The notes below the pieces were generated by a model that did no database searches, was not told the origin of the DNA, and saw only the letters and a list, made by a program, of their open reading frames with translations. This document shows positions 24,181 through 33,163 of a DNA stretch of 33,298 bases, piece by piece. Source of the DNA: Sphingomonadaceae bacterium (lineage in GTDB: Bacteria; Pseudomonadota; Alphaproteobacteria; Sphingomonadales; Sphingomonadaceae); contig PKED01000010.1 in NCBI GenBank assembly GCA_002863155.1, forward strand, positions 1 to 33,298, written 5' to 3'. Position 1 is the first letter of the stretch. Every line of letters begins with the position of its first letter. The translations under genes and the position numbers were made by a program.

Positions 24181-25700
24181 GCGGTGGCCTTCCACTGGTC
24201 GCGCAGTTCGCGTTTCAGGATTTTGCCGATCGCGCTGCGCGGCAATTCGCCGACCGCGATCAGATCGGCTAGGCGTTGCGTTTTGCCCAGCTTTGCGTTG
24301 GTGTCGGCGAGGATTGCGGCGGCATCGGCATCGCCGCGGGCCACGAAAAACCCCACCGGCGTCTCGCCCCATGTCTCGCTCGGCACGCCGACCACCGCGC
24401 AATCGGCGACGTCCGGATGGGTCCGCAGCACGGCTTCGAGATCGCTGGGGTAGATGTTGAACCCGCCCGAGATGATCAGGTCCTTCTTGCGGTCCATCAG
24501 GATCAGGAAGCCGTCCTCGTCGAACCGGCCGACATCGCCGTGGCGGATATAGCGATTGCCCTCGGCATCGTGCCACTCGGCCGCCGCCGTCGCGTCGGGC
24601 CGGCCGTGATAGCCGTTCATCATCGCGGGCGACCGCCCGACGACTTCGCCCATTTCGCCCTGCGGTACTTCGCGGCCGTCGTCGTCGATCAGGCGGATGT
24701 CGTGGCCTTCGGCGGGTTGGCCGACGCTGTGAAGCTTGGTCGGATTGGCGGTGCAGTTGAGGATCGTCGTCCCGCCGCCTTCGGTCATGCCGTAATATTC
24801 GACCAGCAGTCCGGGCCAGCGCGCGCAGACATCGGCCTTGAGCGCGGCGGAAAAGGGCGCGGAGGTGCAGGTCTTCAGCCGAAAGCTCGACAGGTCGAAC
24901 CGGTCGAAATCGGGGATCGCCATGATCCGGCTGTACTGCACCGGCACCAGCATCGCGTGGGTCGCGCGGTTGGCCTCCGCCATTTCGAGGAAGCGGCGCG
25001 CGTCGAACTTGGCCATGATGACGGCGGTGCCGCCCCAGCCCAGCGTCGGCAGGAACACGACCAGCGTGGTGTTCGAATAGAGCGGCGTCGCCACCATCGT
25101 TACCGCGTCGCCGAATCCGGCGGCGGCGTTGCGGTGGATATGCGCCCAGCGCATCGCGTGGCTCTGAACGATGCCCTTGGGCGTGCCGGTGGTGCCCGAC
25201 GAATAGATGATGTTGAACGGATCACTTGGCGCGATCTCGACCGGCGTGGGGCGGGCGCCTTCGGGCGCGAGCCAGGCGTCGAACGCGGCGCTGCCCAGTT
25301 CGATGATCCGCGCGGAGATCGGCTGCCCGGCCAGTGCCGCTCGCGCGCCTGCATCGACGAAGACGTGCGCCGCGCCGCAATCGGCGATCATCGAGCTGAG
25401 TTGTTCCGGCGTCGATCCCGGCGCGAGCGGGGTCGCGGCGCCGCCCGCGCGCAACGTCCCGAGGAACACCGCCGCATAGGCGACCGACGGCGCGCCGACG
25501 ATCGCGACCGCTTGCCCGCGCGCGAGGCCATCGCGCTGGAGCGCCGCCGCGATCCGGTCCATCGCCGCATCGAGCGCGGCATAGGTCAGTGCGCCGTCCT
25601 CGCCGACGATCGCGGTCTTGCCGCCGCGTTCGACCGCGTGCGCGCGCAGGATGTCGGGCAATTTGGCAAAATCGCTGGCAAGCTGGGTTGCTGCGTCCAT
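24177..25700 (-). CDS. AMP-forming acyl-CoA ligase
   Basis: A 507-residue ANL-superfamily adenylating enzyme that activates a carboxylic acid to its CoA thioester with ATP. It has the P-loop YSSGTTGTPKG (166-176), YYGMTEGGG, the hinge region MDRKKDLIISGGFNIYPSDL and the C-terminal catalytic Lys in RSAIGKILKREL (Lys493). The length and core resemble fatty-acid or aromatic-acid CoA ligases; the substrate is unknown. GGAGGGG directly before the ATG at 25700 fixes the start; the frame upstream of it is an antisense shadow of the GST gene. It is divergent from the GST-SDR pair and coupled to the thioesterase gene. Confidence 0.94.
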   Translation of the reverse strand: MDAATQLASDFAKLPDILRAHAVERGGKTAIVGEDGALTYAALDAAMDRIAAALQRDGLARGQAVAIVGAPSVAYAAVFLGTLRAGGAATPLAPGSTPEQLSSMIADCGAAHVFVDAGARAALAGQPISARIIELGSAAFDAWLAPEGARPTPVEIAPSDPFNIIYSSGTTGTPKGIVQSHAMRWAHIHRNAAAGFGDAVTMVATPLYSNTTLVVFLPTLGWGGTAVIMAKFDARRFLEMAEANRATHAMLVPVQYSRIMAIPDFDRFDLSSFRLKTCTSAPFSAALKADVCARWPGLLVEYYGMTEGGGTTILNCTANPTKLHSVGQPAEGHDIRLIDDDGREVPQGEMGEVVGRSPAMMNGYHGRPDATAAAEWHDAEGNRYIRHGDVGRFDEDGFLILMDRKKDLIISGGFNIYPSDLEAVLRTHPDVADCAVVGVPSETWGETPVGFFVARGDADAAAILADTNAKLGKTQRLADLIAVGELPRSAIGKILKRELRDQWKATA

Positions 25701-25787
25701 AACCCCTCCGAGTGCGTGAAGCGCTAGGCGACGCGACCGCGAAATGCCATACGCGATGTTCGAAAATCGGCAGGGGCGAGTCCAGGA

Positions 25788-26402
25788 ATGATTTTTTACG
25801 ATGCCGTCAACCCGGCACCCAACCCCCGGCGCGTGCGCATTTTCATGGCCGAAAAGGGCATCAGGATCGCGACCGAGCAGCTCTCCATTCCCGGCGGCGA
25901 GCACAAGTCGGAGGCGTTCCGCGCGATCAATCCGCTCGGCCAGGTGCCCGCGCTGAAGCTCGACGACGGCGATGTGATCACCGAAAGCGTGTCGATCTGC
26001 CGGTTTCTCGAAGCGCTGAATCCCGACCCGCCGCTGTTCGGCACCGGACCCAGAGGCGTTGCCGAAGTCGACATGTGGCTGCGCCGCGTCGAGCTTCGTC
26101 TGATGATCCCGGTCGGCATGGTCTGGCTGCACACCCATCCCTTCACGGCGCGGGTAGTGAAGCCGCAATATCCCGAATTCGGCGAGACCCAGCGCGCGCG
26201 GGCGCTGACGGTGATGCGCGAAATCGATTCGACGCTCGGCGACAGGCATTGGCTGGCGGGCAAGAATTTTTCGATCGCCGACATCGTGCTGCTGACGACG
26301 ATCGATTTCGCGACATGGATCGGGCTGCCGATGCCCGACGACGTGCCGGCACTGAGCGCGTGGCACGCGCGCGCCAGCGCCCGCCCGAGCGCGGCGGCAT
26401 GA
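25788..26402 (+). CDS. Glutathione S-transferase family protein
   Basis: A 204-residue GST with an N-terminal thioredoxin-like domain (MIFYDAVNPAPNPRRVRIFM; NPLGQVPALKLDDGDVITES with the cis-Pro and the glutathione gamma-Glu-binding ES) and a helical C-terminal domain with GDRHWLAGKNFSIADIVLL. The active-site region reads NPAPNPRRVR, with Asn/Pro where many classes have Ser, Tyr or Cys, so the catalytic residue is unclear. Stop and start of the next gene overlap by four bases (ATGA), coupling it to the SDR. Neighbours suggest a catabolic or detoxifying role. Confidence 0.9.
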   Translation: MIFYDAVNPAPNPRRVRIFMAEKGIRIATEQLSIPGGEHKSEAFRAINPLGQVPALKLDDGDVITESVSICRFLEALNPDPPLFGTGPRGVAEVDMWLRRVELRLMIPVGMVWLHTHPFTARVVKPQYPEFGETQRARALTVMREIDSTLGDRHWLAGKNFSIADIVLLTTIDFATWIGLPMPDDVPALSAWHARASARPSAAA

Positions 26403-27190
26403 GCTGGGTGGGGCGCGTCGCCGTCGTCACCGGCGGCGGGACCGGGATCGGCGCGGCGACGGTGCGGATGCTCGCCGAACGCGGCGTTTCCTGCGCGATC
26501 AACTATTCATCGAGCCGTGATGAGGCCGAGGCGCTCGCCGCCGAAATTGGGCAGGGGGCGATCGCGGTGCAGGCCGACATCACCGACGATGCGCAGTGCC
26601 GCGCGCTGGCCAAGGCGGCGACCGATGCGTTCGGGCGGATCGACTTCCTGGTCAATAATTCGGGCCGGACCAAATTCACCGCGCATGAGGATCTCGACGC
26701 GCTGTCGGGCGAGGATTTCGTCGACATCTATCAGCTGAACGTCATCGCCGCCTTCCAGATGGTGCGCGCTTGCGCGCCGGCGCTGAAGGCGGGCGATGCG
26801 AGCGCTGTCGTCAACATCGCCTCGGTCGCGGGGGTGTTCGGCATGGGATCGTCGGTTGCCTATGCGGCATCCAAGGGCGCGCTGATCACCATGACCAAGA
26901 GCCTGGCGCGCGTGCTTGCCCCTGCCATCCGCGTGAATGCGGTCGCGCCCGGCTATGTCGGCACCGGCTGGTTCGAGAAGCGGCTCGGCGCGGAAGGCTT
27001 CGCCAAACTCAACGATCGGATCGCGGCGAGCGTACCGATGGCGCTCGCGACAATGGCGCCCGACGTCGCAGCGCCCGTCGTCAGCCTGCTCGATCCCGCG
27101 ATGCGCAGCGTCACCGGCGAGGTGATGCTGGTCGACGCCGGCGGGCACCTCGACGTCGCGCTCAGCCGGCGGCCGGGTCGGGAGGGGTAG
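26399..27190 (+). CDS. Short-chain dehydrogenase/reductase
   Basis: A 263-residue classical SDR, NAD(P)-dependent. It has the Rossmann motif TGGGTGIG (11-18), NNSG (86-89, the usual NNAG with Ser), and catalytic Ser142, Tyr155 and Lys159 (YAASK). The segment after it (INYSSSRDEAEALAAEI) resembles FabG-type enzymes that use NADP(H). Substrate unknown. It is translationally coupled to the GST gene, and its last 29 bases overlap the convergent MFS transporter gene. Confidence 0.93.
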   Translation: MSWVGRVAVVTGGGTGIGAATVRMLAERGVSCAINYSSSRDEAEALAAEIGQGAIAVQADITDDAQCRALAKAATDAFGRIDFLVNNSGRTKFTAHEDLDALSGEDFVDIYQLNVIAAFQMVRACAPALKAGDASAVVNIASVAGVFGMGSSVAYAASKGALITMTKSLARVLAPAIRVNAVAPGYVGTGWFEKRLGAEGFAKLNDRIAASVPMALATMAPDVAAPVVSLLDPAMRSVTGEVMLVDAGGHLDVALSRRPGREG

Positions 27191-28403
27191 CGCTCGCGTC
27201 CTTCGGCGGCACGCGGCCGAGCACTTTCCACACCACGATCGCGAGCGCCACCGCCGCGAGGATGCTGGCGAGCAGGAACGCCGCGCCGGGCTGGCCGCGC
27301 GCGACTCCGGCGGCAAGCACTTGCGTCAGGACGAGCGGGGCGATCACGGCGGCAACGCTGTTCATGCTGCCGATCCCGCCCTGCAGCGCCCCCTGATGCG
27401 ACGCATCGGCGAGCCGCGACAGCAGCGCGTTCATCGCCGGGAAGACGAGGAACGATAAGGCGCTGGCCAGGAACACGACATAGGCCTGCCATCCCGCAGT
27501 GATGAAGACATAGGCAAGATAGGCGCTGCCCCCGCTCGCCAGCCCGACAACGACTGCACGCCGTTCGCCGATCCGTGCGATGATCCGCCCAGTGAGGAAG
27601 AACTGCACCGCCGCCATCACCGCGCCGACAAAGGTCAGCGACCAGCCGATCGCGGTCGCGTCCCAGCCGAACCGCGCCGCGCACCAGAATGCCCAGGTCG
27701 CCGGGTAGACGAAGCTTGCCAGCTGCCACACGAACCACGCGATCAGCAGCGGCGCTGCCTCACCGCTTTTGAACAGCGGTTTGAACGCGCCGATCACGTT
27801 CGCGCTGCGCCAGTCGAACGGGCGGCGGAGTTCGGGCTTCAGCGATTCCGGAAACAGGAAGATCATCGCGATCCCGTTCGCGAGCGCGAGCAGCGCGGCG
27901 GCGATGAACGGCGCGCGCGTGCCGAATCCTGCCAGCGCGCCGCCGATCGCGGGGCCGATGATGAAACCGATGCCGAACGCTGCGCCCAGCCAGCCGAACA
28001 CCGACGAGCGTTTTTCGGGCGTGCTGACATCGGCCAGCGCCGCGCTTGCCGGGCCATAGATCGCGCCCGCCACCCCTGCGATCGCGCGCCCGAGGAACAG
28101 CCAGGCGAGCGTCGGCGCCCAGGCCATCAGCGCATAATCGGCGGCGAAAGCGAGCATCGACGCGATCAGCACCGGCCGCCGCCCGAACCGGTCGCCCAGA
28201 TTGCCGAGCAGTGGCGCGGCGAAGAACTGCGTCAGCGCATAGATGCCGAGCAGATAGCCGGAAATGCGTGTCGCTTCGTCGAGATCGGTATGGCCGAGCC
28301 GGGTGATGAGCGCCGGCAGGATCGGCAGGACGATGCCGAAACCGATCGTATCGATGGTCACCGCCGCCAGAACGACGACGACGGTGCGCCGGTCATACCC
28401 CAT
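27162..28403 (-). CDS. MFS transporter, TCR/Tet type
   Basis: A 413-residue transporter with about 12 hydrophobic segments. The first helix, VTIDTIGFGIVLPILPAL, and the motif A loop GDRFGRRPVL match the TCR/Tet branch of the major facilitator superfamily, proton-driven exporters. This similarity does not prove antibiotic resistance; many relatives have other substrates. It converges on the SDR gene with a 29-base overlap. Confidence 0.92.
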   Translation of the reverse strand: MGYDRRTVVVVLAAVTIDTIGFGIVLPILPALITRLGHTDLDEATRISGYLLGIYALTQFFAAPLLGNLGDRFGRRPVLIASMLAFAADYALMAWAPTLAWLFLGRAIAGVAGAIYGPASAALADVSTPEKRSSVFGWLGAAFGIGFIIGPAIGGALAGFGTRAPFIAAALLALANGIAMIFLFPESLKPELRRPFDWRSANVIGAFKPLFKSGEAAPLLIAWFVWQLASFVYPATWAFWCAARFGWDATAIGWSLTFVGAVMAAVQFFLTGRIIARIGERRAVVVGLASGGSAYLAYVFITAGWQAYVVFLASALSFLVFPAMNALLSRLADASHQGALQGGIGSMNSVAAVIAPLVLTQVLAAGVARGQPGAAFLLASILAAVALAIVVWKVLGRVPPKDASATPPDPAAG

Positions 28404-28484
28404 CGGTGCCCCCTGTTGCCGCCCCGATGATGCGCCCGCAAATTCGCAAAAGTCACGCCAATCTTTTGGCGGGCGGCGCGCCTG

Positions 28485-29366
28485 TCAAACCCGACGGCGA
28501 TAGATTTTTGCGACTGCCGTCAGGTTTTCGGCGCCGAGGCCCGCTGCGCGTGCGCCGTCGAAGACGGTGGCGGCCATGTCGATCATCGGCGTGGGCGCAC
28601 CGCTTTTGCGACCGGCATCAATGGCCAGCGCGAAATCCTTTGCGACAAGGTCGACCGGAAACATCGGCGCGAAAGCGTCGGCCAGCATGCCGGTCATCGC
28701 GCCCTTCAATGCCGGGCTGGCGACCGGGGTGTCGGCCAGGATCGCGGCAATGCCGGACGGGTCGAGCCCCTGCGCTCCGGCCAATCCCAGCAGTTCGGCA
28801 ATCGCGGTTACCTGAATGCCGAACACCGCATTGACGATCAGCTTTGCCGTCGCCGCCGACCCCGGGCCGCCGACATGATGCGCCGCGCTGCCCATGTCCG
28901 AAAGAATCGGGTCGACCTGCGCCTTTGCCTCTGCCGTACCCCCCACCAGAAAGATCAGCGCACCCGCTTCAGCCTGCGGGCGCGAGCCGATCACGGGCGC
29001 GTCGAGGCAATCGATACCAGCCGCCGCGCTGGCGTGGTGCAGGGTGCGTGACCAGTCGGCACTGACCGTCGAGCAGTCGATCGCGATCGCGCCTGCCTTC
29101 ATTGCCGACAAGGCGCCGAACTGAGCGTCGCGCCAAACCTGTTCGGCGGCAATGTCGTCGCGCAGCATCGAAATCACGATGTCTGCCCCGTCGGCGGCGT
29201 CGCGCGGCGATGCGGCGATCGAGACGCCCGGCCAGGCAGCCCTATCAGGCGGCGTGCGGTTCCATAGCGTGATCTGACGACCTGCGTCGTGAAGCCGCCG
29301 CGCCATGCGCGATCCCATCGCGCCCAGGCCCAGAAAGGCAATGCGCGGGAAACTCTGATCCGTCAT
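28485..29366 (-). CDS. 3-hydroxyisobutyrate dehydrogenase-family oxidoreductase
   Basis: A 293-residue NAD(P)-dependent beta-hydroxyacid dehydrogenase. It has the Rossmann motif FLGLGAMGSRMA near residues 11-22, a substrate-binding block DAPVIGSRPQAEAGALIFLV and the catalytic Lys region GSAATAKLIVNAV. The family oxidises 3-hydroxyisobutyrate, tartronate semialdehyde or related hydroxyacids; the real substrate is not known. AGGAG at 29374-29378, seven bases upstream, fixes the start at 29366 rather than the ATG at 29381. It is divergent from a LysR regulator, which probably controls it. Confidence 0.92.
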   Translation of the reverse strand: MTDQSFPRIAFLGLGAMGSRMARRLHDAGRQITLWNRTPPDRAAWPGVSIAASPRDAADGADIVISMLRDDIAAEQVWRDAQFGALSAMKAGAIAIDCSTVSADWSRTLHHASAAAGIDCLDAPVIGSRPQAEAGALIFLVGGTAEAKAQVDPILSDMGSAAHHVGGPGSAATAKLIVNAVFGIQVTAIAELLGLAGAQGLDPSGIAAILADTPVASPALKGAMTGMLADAFAPMFPVDLVAKDFALAIDAGRKSGAPTPMIDMAATVFDGARAAGLGAENLTAVAKIYRRRV

Positions 29367-29448
29367 CGATATGCTCCTCATGATTGGAACGGGCCACCGA
29401 TCGATCGGCCGCGTCGCCGGTTATTTCGATTATTTTTCGGGCGAGGGG

Positions 29449-29461
29449 TATCTGTCCGATA
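29449..29461. promoter_or_regulatory. Candidate LysR operator in the divergent intergenic region
   Basis: TATCTGTCCGATA is a perfect inverted repeat (TATC/GATA) with the LysR-type T-N11-A form. It lies 26 bases before the LysR gene start and 83 bases from the divergent oxidoreductase gene. AT-rich runs flank it. Based on pattern only. Confidence 0.4.
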
Positions 29462-29486
29462 TGACTATGATGTATTTATAGGTCGA

Positions 29487-30395
29487 ATGAATGATCGGCT
29501 TCAGGCGCTTCGACTGTTTCTTCGGGTCGCCCGGCTCGGCAGCTTTTCGCGGGCGGGTCGCGAGTGCGGGCTGTCACAGCCGTCGGCGTCGCGGATCATC
29601 GCCGATCTTGAGCGACAGATTGGCGCGACGCTGTTCGTGCGCACGACCCGCGCCGTGACGCTGACCGAGGCTGGGGCGGATTATCTCGCGCGAGTCGAGC
29701 CGTTGCTTGCGGCGCTTGACGAGGCAGATCATCTGGCCCGCGGGACCGGGGAATTGCGCGGCACGATCCGTGTCGCGGTGTCGTCGAGCTTTGGCGTGCG
29801 CGAAATCGTGCCGCGTCTTCCCGACTTCGTGGCGCGACATCCCGCGCTGGGGATTGTCATCGTCGTCGGCGACGCGCACAGCAATCTGGTCACGGAGGGC
29901 ATCGATGTTGCCTTCAGGCTTGGGCCGCTGACCGAATCGAGCGATATCGTGCGCAAGCTCGCGACCGCGCCACGCCTGCTCGTTGCCGCACCCGCTTATC
30001 TGGCGCGCGCAGGTTCGCCGAAATCGCCGCGCGAGCTCGTCGACCATGCCGTCATTGCCGGACAAACTGTCGGCTCCGCGCAGATATGGTCATTCGTCCG
30101 CGACAACCGGCGCGTGTCGGTGCGCGTCGGCAGCCGGATCGCGATTGCGGCCAATGAGGGCGCGATTGCAGCGGCGGTCACGGGAATGGGGATCGCGCGC
30201 GCATCGTGGTGGGGATGCCGCGCCGAGCTGGACGACGGGAGGCTCCAGCGGGTGCTGCCGGACTGGTCGATGGACGACGTCGATCTGCATGCGGTCTTTC
30301 CCGCCGGCCGCGCAGCATCGCCTGCCGCGCGTGCGCTGGTCGACCATATTGCAGCCAATCTGGACAAGGGGCGGCGCAGCGGTCGTCTTGCCTAA
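29487..30395 (+). CDS. LysR-family transcriptional regulator
   Basis: A 302-residue regulator. The N-terminal winged helix-turn-helix covers about residues 1-60 (LRLFLRVARLGSFSRAGREC; SQPSASRIIADLERQIGATL), followed by the periplasmic-binding-like effector domain, starting around residue 88 (RGTIRVAVSSSFG). The ATG at 29487 matches the usual LysR N-terminus; the upstream frame is not part of the gene. It is divergent from the oxidoreductase gene with a 120-base gap holding a candidate operator, so it may respond to that enzyme's substrate. Confidence 0.94.
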   Translation: MNDRLQALRLFLRVARLGSFSRAGRECGLSQPSASRIIADLERQIGATLFVRTTRAVTLTEAGADYLARVEPLLAALDEADHLARGTGELRGTIRVAVSSSFGVREIVPRLPDFVARHPALGIVIVVGDAHSNLVTEGIDVAFRLGPLTESSDIVRKLATAPRLLVAAPAYLARAGSPKSPRELVDHAVIAGQTVGSAQIWSFVRDNRRVSVRVGSRIAIAANEGAIAAAVTGMGIARASWWGCRAELDDGRLQRVLPDWSMDDVDLHAVFPAGRAASPAARALVDHIAANLDKGRRSGRLA

Positions 30396-30488
30396 CGGTC
30401 GCCCCGCACCCCCTTTGCCTTTGCCGCATTTCTATGTCAGACCGCCGACCATACCCGATATTCAGAATCGATCGATGGGAGTGGACAG

Positions 30489-31706
30489 ATGGCAACGGCA
30501 CCCGACCTGACGGCAACCGACGCGCTCGACGATTTCCGCGCCGAAGCGCGGGCATGGCTGGCGGATAATTTCCCGGCGTCGCTGCGCGGCAAGGACAATG
30601 CGCTGTCGGCGCTGGAGGGGCCGCACGACCCGACCGACGACGAGCGCGCGTGGACCAAGGCGATGGGCGAAAAGGGCTGGGGCGTGCCGAGCTGGCCCCG
30701 GGCTTACGGCGGCGGCGGGCTCGACCGGCATCAGGTGCGCGTGCTGCAGGAGGAAATGGGCCGGATCGGCGCGTGGAACCCGATCGGCGGCATGGGCGTG
30801 ATGATGTTCGGCCCGACCCTGCTCGAATATGGCAGCGAAGAGCAGAAGCTCGAACACATCCCGGCGATCGCGAAGAGCGAAGTGCGCTGGTGCCAGGGCT
30901 ATTCGGAGCCGGGCGCGGGGTCGGACCTCGCATCGCTCCAGACCTTTGCGGAGGATATGGGCGACCATTATCTGGTCAATGGCCAGAAGACCTGGACGAG
31001 CGGCGGGCAGTGGGCCGACAAATGCTTCGCGCTCGTCCGTACCGACAAGAGCCAGAAGCACGCCGGCATCAGCTTCCTGCTGATCGACATGAAATCGCCG
31101 GGCGTCGAGGTGAAGCCGATCCGAATGATCAGCGGCCAGTCGCCCTTCTGCGAGACCTTCTTCACCAATGTCAAAGTGCCCAAGGGCAATCTGGTCGGGC
31201 GCGAAGGGCAGGGCTGGGAAATCGGCACGCGGCTGCTGCAGCACGAACGCAATTCGCTGTCGGGCGGCGGTTCGACCGCGTCGCGGATGTTCGCCGGCAA
31301 GCCGCTTGGCCAACTGGCGAAGGATTATCGCGGCGCCAATGACGACGGCACCGTCGCCGACAGCGACCTGCGGATGCGGATCGTGCGCCACGAGATGGAT
31401 CAGCGCGCCTTCATGCTGACGCTGCGCCGCGCGGCGATGGAGGCCAAGTCGAACCAGGGCCCGTCGGCGGCGACCAGCATCATGAAGAATGTGGGCGCGC
31501 GGCTGACCCAGGACCGCGCCGAGCTGTCGGTCGAGATTATGGGCATGGCCGGACTCGGCTGGGAAGGCGAGGGCTTTACCGAAGCCGAGCTTGCGCAGAC
31601 GCGCACTTGGCTATGGGGCAAGGCGGTGTCGATCTATGGCGGGTCGACCGAAATCCAGAACAATGTGATCGCGAAGCGCATCCTGGGTATGCTCGATCAT
31701 CAATAA
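30489..31706 (+). CDS. Acyl-CoA dehydrogenase (probable catalytic subunit)
   Basis: A 405-residue FAD-dependent acyl-CoA dehydrogenase that introduces a 2,3-double bond into an acyl-CoA. The flavin/substrate block YSEPGAGSDLASLQT and GQKTWTSGG lie near 138-173. C-terminally IYGGSTEIQNNVIAKRILG lacks the Glu found in MCAD-type enzymes at the Tyr-Glu-Gly-Thr site. A Glu in helix G (QHERNSL, Glu253) is in the place used by isovaleryl-CoA and long-chain enzymes and could be the base. The next gene is a second, divergent homologue, so a heteromer is likely. GGGAG before the ATG supports the start. Confidence 0.93.
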   Translation: MATAPDLTATDALDDFRAEARAWLADNFPASLRGKDNALSALEGPHDPTDDERAWTKAMGEKGWGVPSWPRAYGGGGLDRHQVRVLQEEMGRIGAWNPIGGMGVMMFGPTLLEYGSEEQKLEHIPAIAKSEVRWCQGYSEPGAGSDLASLQTFAEDMGDHYLVNGQKTWTSGGQWADKCFALVRTDKSQKHAGISFLLIDMKSPGVEVKPIRMISGQSPFCETFFTNVKVPKGNLVGREGQGWEIGTRLLQHERNSLSGGGSTASRMFAGKPLGQLAKDYRGANDDGTVADSDLRMRIVRHEMDQRAFMLTLRRAAMEAKSNQGPSAATSIMKNVGARLTQDRAELSVEIMGMAGLGWEGEGFTEAELAQTRTWLWGKAVSIYGGSTEIQNNVIAKRILGMLDHQ

Positions 31707-31717
31707 CGACACCCTGG

Positions 31718-31739
31718 CCCTGCCCCCATCGGGACAGGG
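31718..31739. terminator. Hairpin between the two acyl-CoA dehydrogenase genes
   Basis: CCCTGCCCC (31718-31726) and GGGACAGGG (31731-31739) form a 9-bp stem with one mismatch and a 4-base loop. No T-run follows, so it may be an mRNA stability element rather than a terminator. Confidence 0.4.
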
Positions 31740-31826
31740 TCTGGCGCGGGACGGGATGGGGCGGCGGCGCGCACGGCGACCCCGCTTCGCCGCCCGCTCG
31801 CCGAACGGGGAAGGGGAGAGATAGAA

Positions 31827-32891
31827 ATGGCTGCACTGAACGAAGAACAGACGATCCTGCGCGACATGGTGCGCGAATGGGCCGACAATGAATCGCCGGT
31901 GACCGCTTTCCGCAAGATGCGCGACGCGGCACCCGCAGAAGGATATGACCCCGCGGCCTGGGCGACGATGGCCGAAATGGGCCTGGCCGGCATCGTCATC
32001 CCGGAAGAATTCGGCGGGACGGCATTCGGCTATCTGTCGCTGGGGCTCGTGCTCGAACAGCTCGGGCGCAATCTCGCTGCGTCGCCGCTGGCGGCGACAT
32101 CGGCGGCGGCAAGCGCAATCGTGATGGGCGGGTCGGCCGATGCGAAGAGCAAATGGCTGCCGAGGATCGCCACCGGCGAGGTGGTGGCGACGCTGGCGAT
32201 CGACGAAGGCCCCAATCACGATCCCGCCCGGGTTGCCACGACGGTGACCGGCGGCAAACTCACCGGCACCAAGAAGTTCGTGGCCGAAGGCGATAGCGCG
32301 GGTCTGTTCGTCGTGTCGGCGATCGATGGGCTCTATCTCGTCGATGCAGCAGGCGGCGGCGTGTCGCGATCGACCCGGCGGATGGCCGACGCGCGCAGCC
32401 ATGCCGATGTCGCCTTCGATGACGCACCCGCGACCCGGCTCGACGTGGGCACGCAGGCGATCATCGACCGCGCGACGGCGGCAACCTGCGCCGAAATGCT
32501 TGGCCTGGCGGTCCAGGCATTCGATACGACCAACGATTATCTGAAGACGCGCGTCCAGTTCGGGCAAGTCCTGTCCACGTTCCAGGCGCTGCAGCACCGC
32601 ATGGCCAAAATGTTCACCGAACTCGAACTGATGCGCTCTGTGGTCGAAGGTGCGCTGGAGGCGATCGACAGCGGGCGGTCGGATGTCGATCAGGCCGTCA
32701 GCCTCGCCAAGGCGGTCGCGAGCGAGACGTCGCGTCTGGTCAGCCGGGAGATGGTACAGCTGCACGGCGGCATCGGCATGACCGACGAATATGACGCGGG
32801 CTTCTATCTCAAGCGGGCGGCGGTGCTGGAGACGATGTGGGGCAATGCCGCCTATCACCGGGAGCGTTTCGCGCGGCTCAACGGCTATTGA
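31827..32891 (+). CDS. Acyl-CoA dehydrogenase (probable partner subunit)
   Basis: A 354-residue acyl-CoA dehydrogenase with a shorter middle domain than its neighbour. The C-terminal domain is recognisable: TRVQFGQVLSTFQALQHRMA (RQFG region) and QLHGGIGMTDEYDAGFYLKR. Where the neighbour has the helix-G Glu, this protein has Asp214 in AIIDRATAA, and no MCAD-type Glu is seen, so it may be non-catalytic. Paired acyl-CoA dehydrogenases of this kind form alpha2beta2 enzymes in steroid side-chain degradation of actinobacteria; the comparison is by family only. GGGGAGAG precedes the ATG. Confidence 0.9.
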   Translation: MAALNEEQTILRDMVREWADNESPVTAFRKMRDAAPAEGYDPAAWATMAEMGLAGIVIPEEFGGTAFGYLSLGLVLEQLGRNLAASPLAATSAAASAIVMGGSADAKSKWLPRIATGEVVATLAIDEGPNHDPARVATTVTGGKLTGTKKFVAEGDSAGLFVVSAIDGLYLVDAAGGGVSRSTRRMADARSHADVAFDDAPATRLDVGTQAIIDRATAATCAEMLGLAVQAFDTTNDYLKTRVQFGQVLSTFQALQHRMAKMFTELELMRSVVEGALEAIDSGRSDVDQAVSLAKAVASETSRLVSREMVQLHGGIGMTDEYDAGFYLKRAAVLETMWGNAAYHRERFARLNGY

Positions 32892-33163
32892 CCGCCCATT
32901 GGCCGCCCCGTATCGGCCCGGCACGCCAGCGGACCGATCGGCAGGCGGTGCGCGTCGCCGGGTGATCTCGACGGCCATTCGCTCGTTTAGAATATCAGCC
33001 CTGCCAGCGGATCGATCGCCGGGCGGTATTGCATTTCGGCCACAGCGGCTGAAAAGGTAGCATCCCGCAACGCTTGTTTCGCTTGACGTTACGGCTGTGG
33101 CGCTATCTATTCGAGACTAGGGTACGGAACGGCGTAAGATTTCCGACCATCAGGGAGAGAGAG
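32892..33163. other. Intergenic region before the last, partial gene
   Basis: No gene is supported. A possible promoter on the plus strand is TTGACG (33083-33088) with TCTATT (33106-33111) 17 bases later, about 50 bases before the next ATG. Nothing else was recognised. Confidence 0.45.

Noticed and set aside
24276..25727. A 483-residue plus-strand frame opposite the acyl-CoA ligase
   Set aside because: Antisense to a well-supported gene with complete motifs; no protein character of its own.
27162..28403. Possible tetracycline-resistance gene
   Set aside because: The Tet-branch features only place it in the TCR group of MFS exporters; nothing in the sequence shows the drug specificity.
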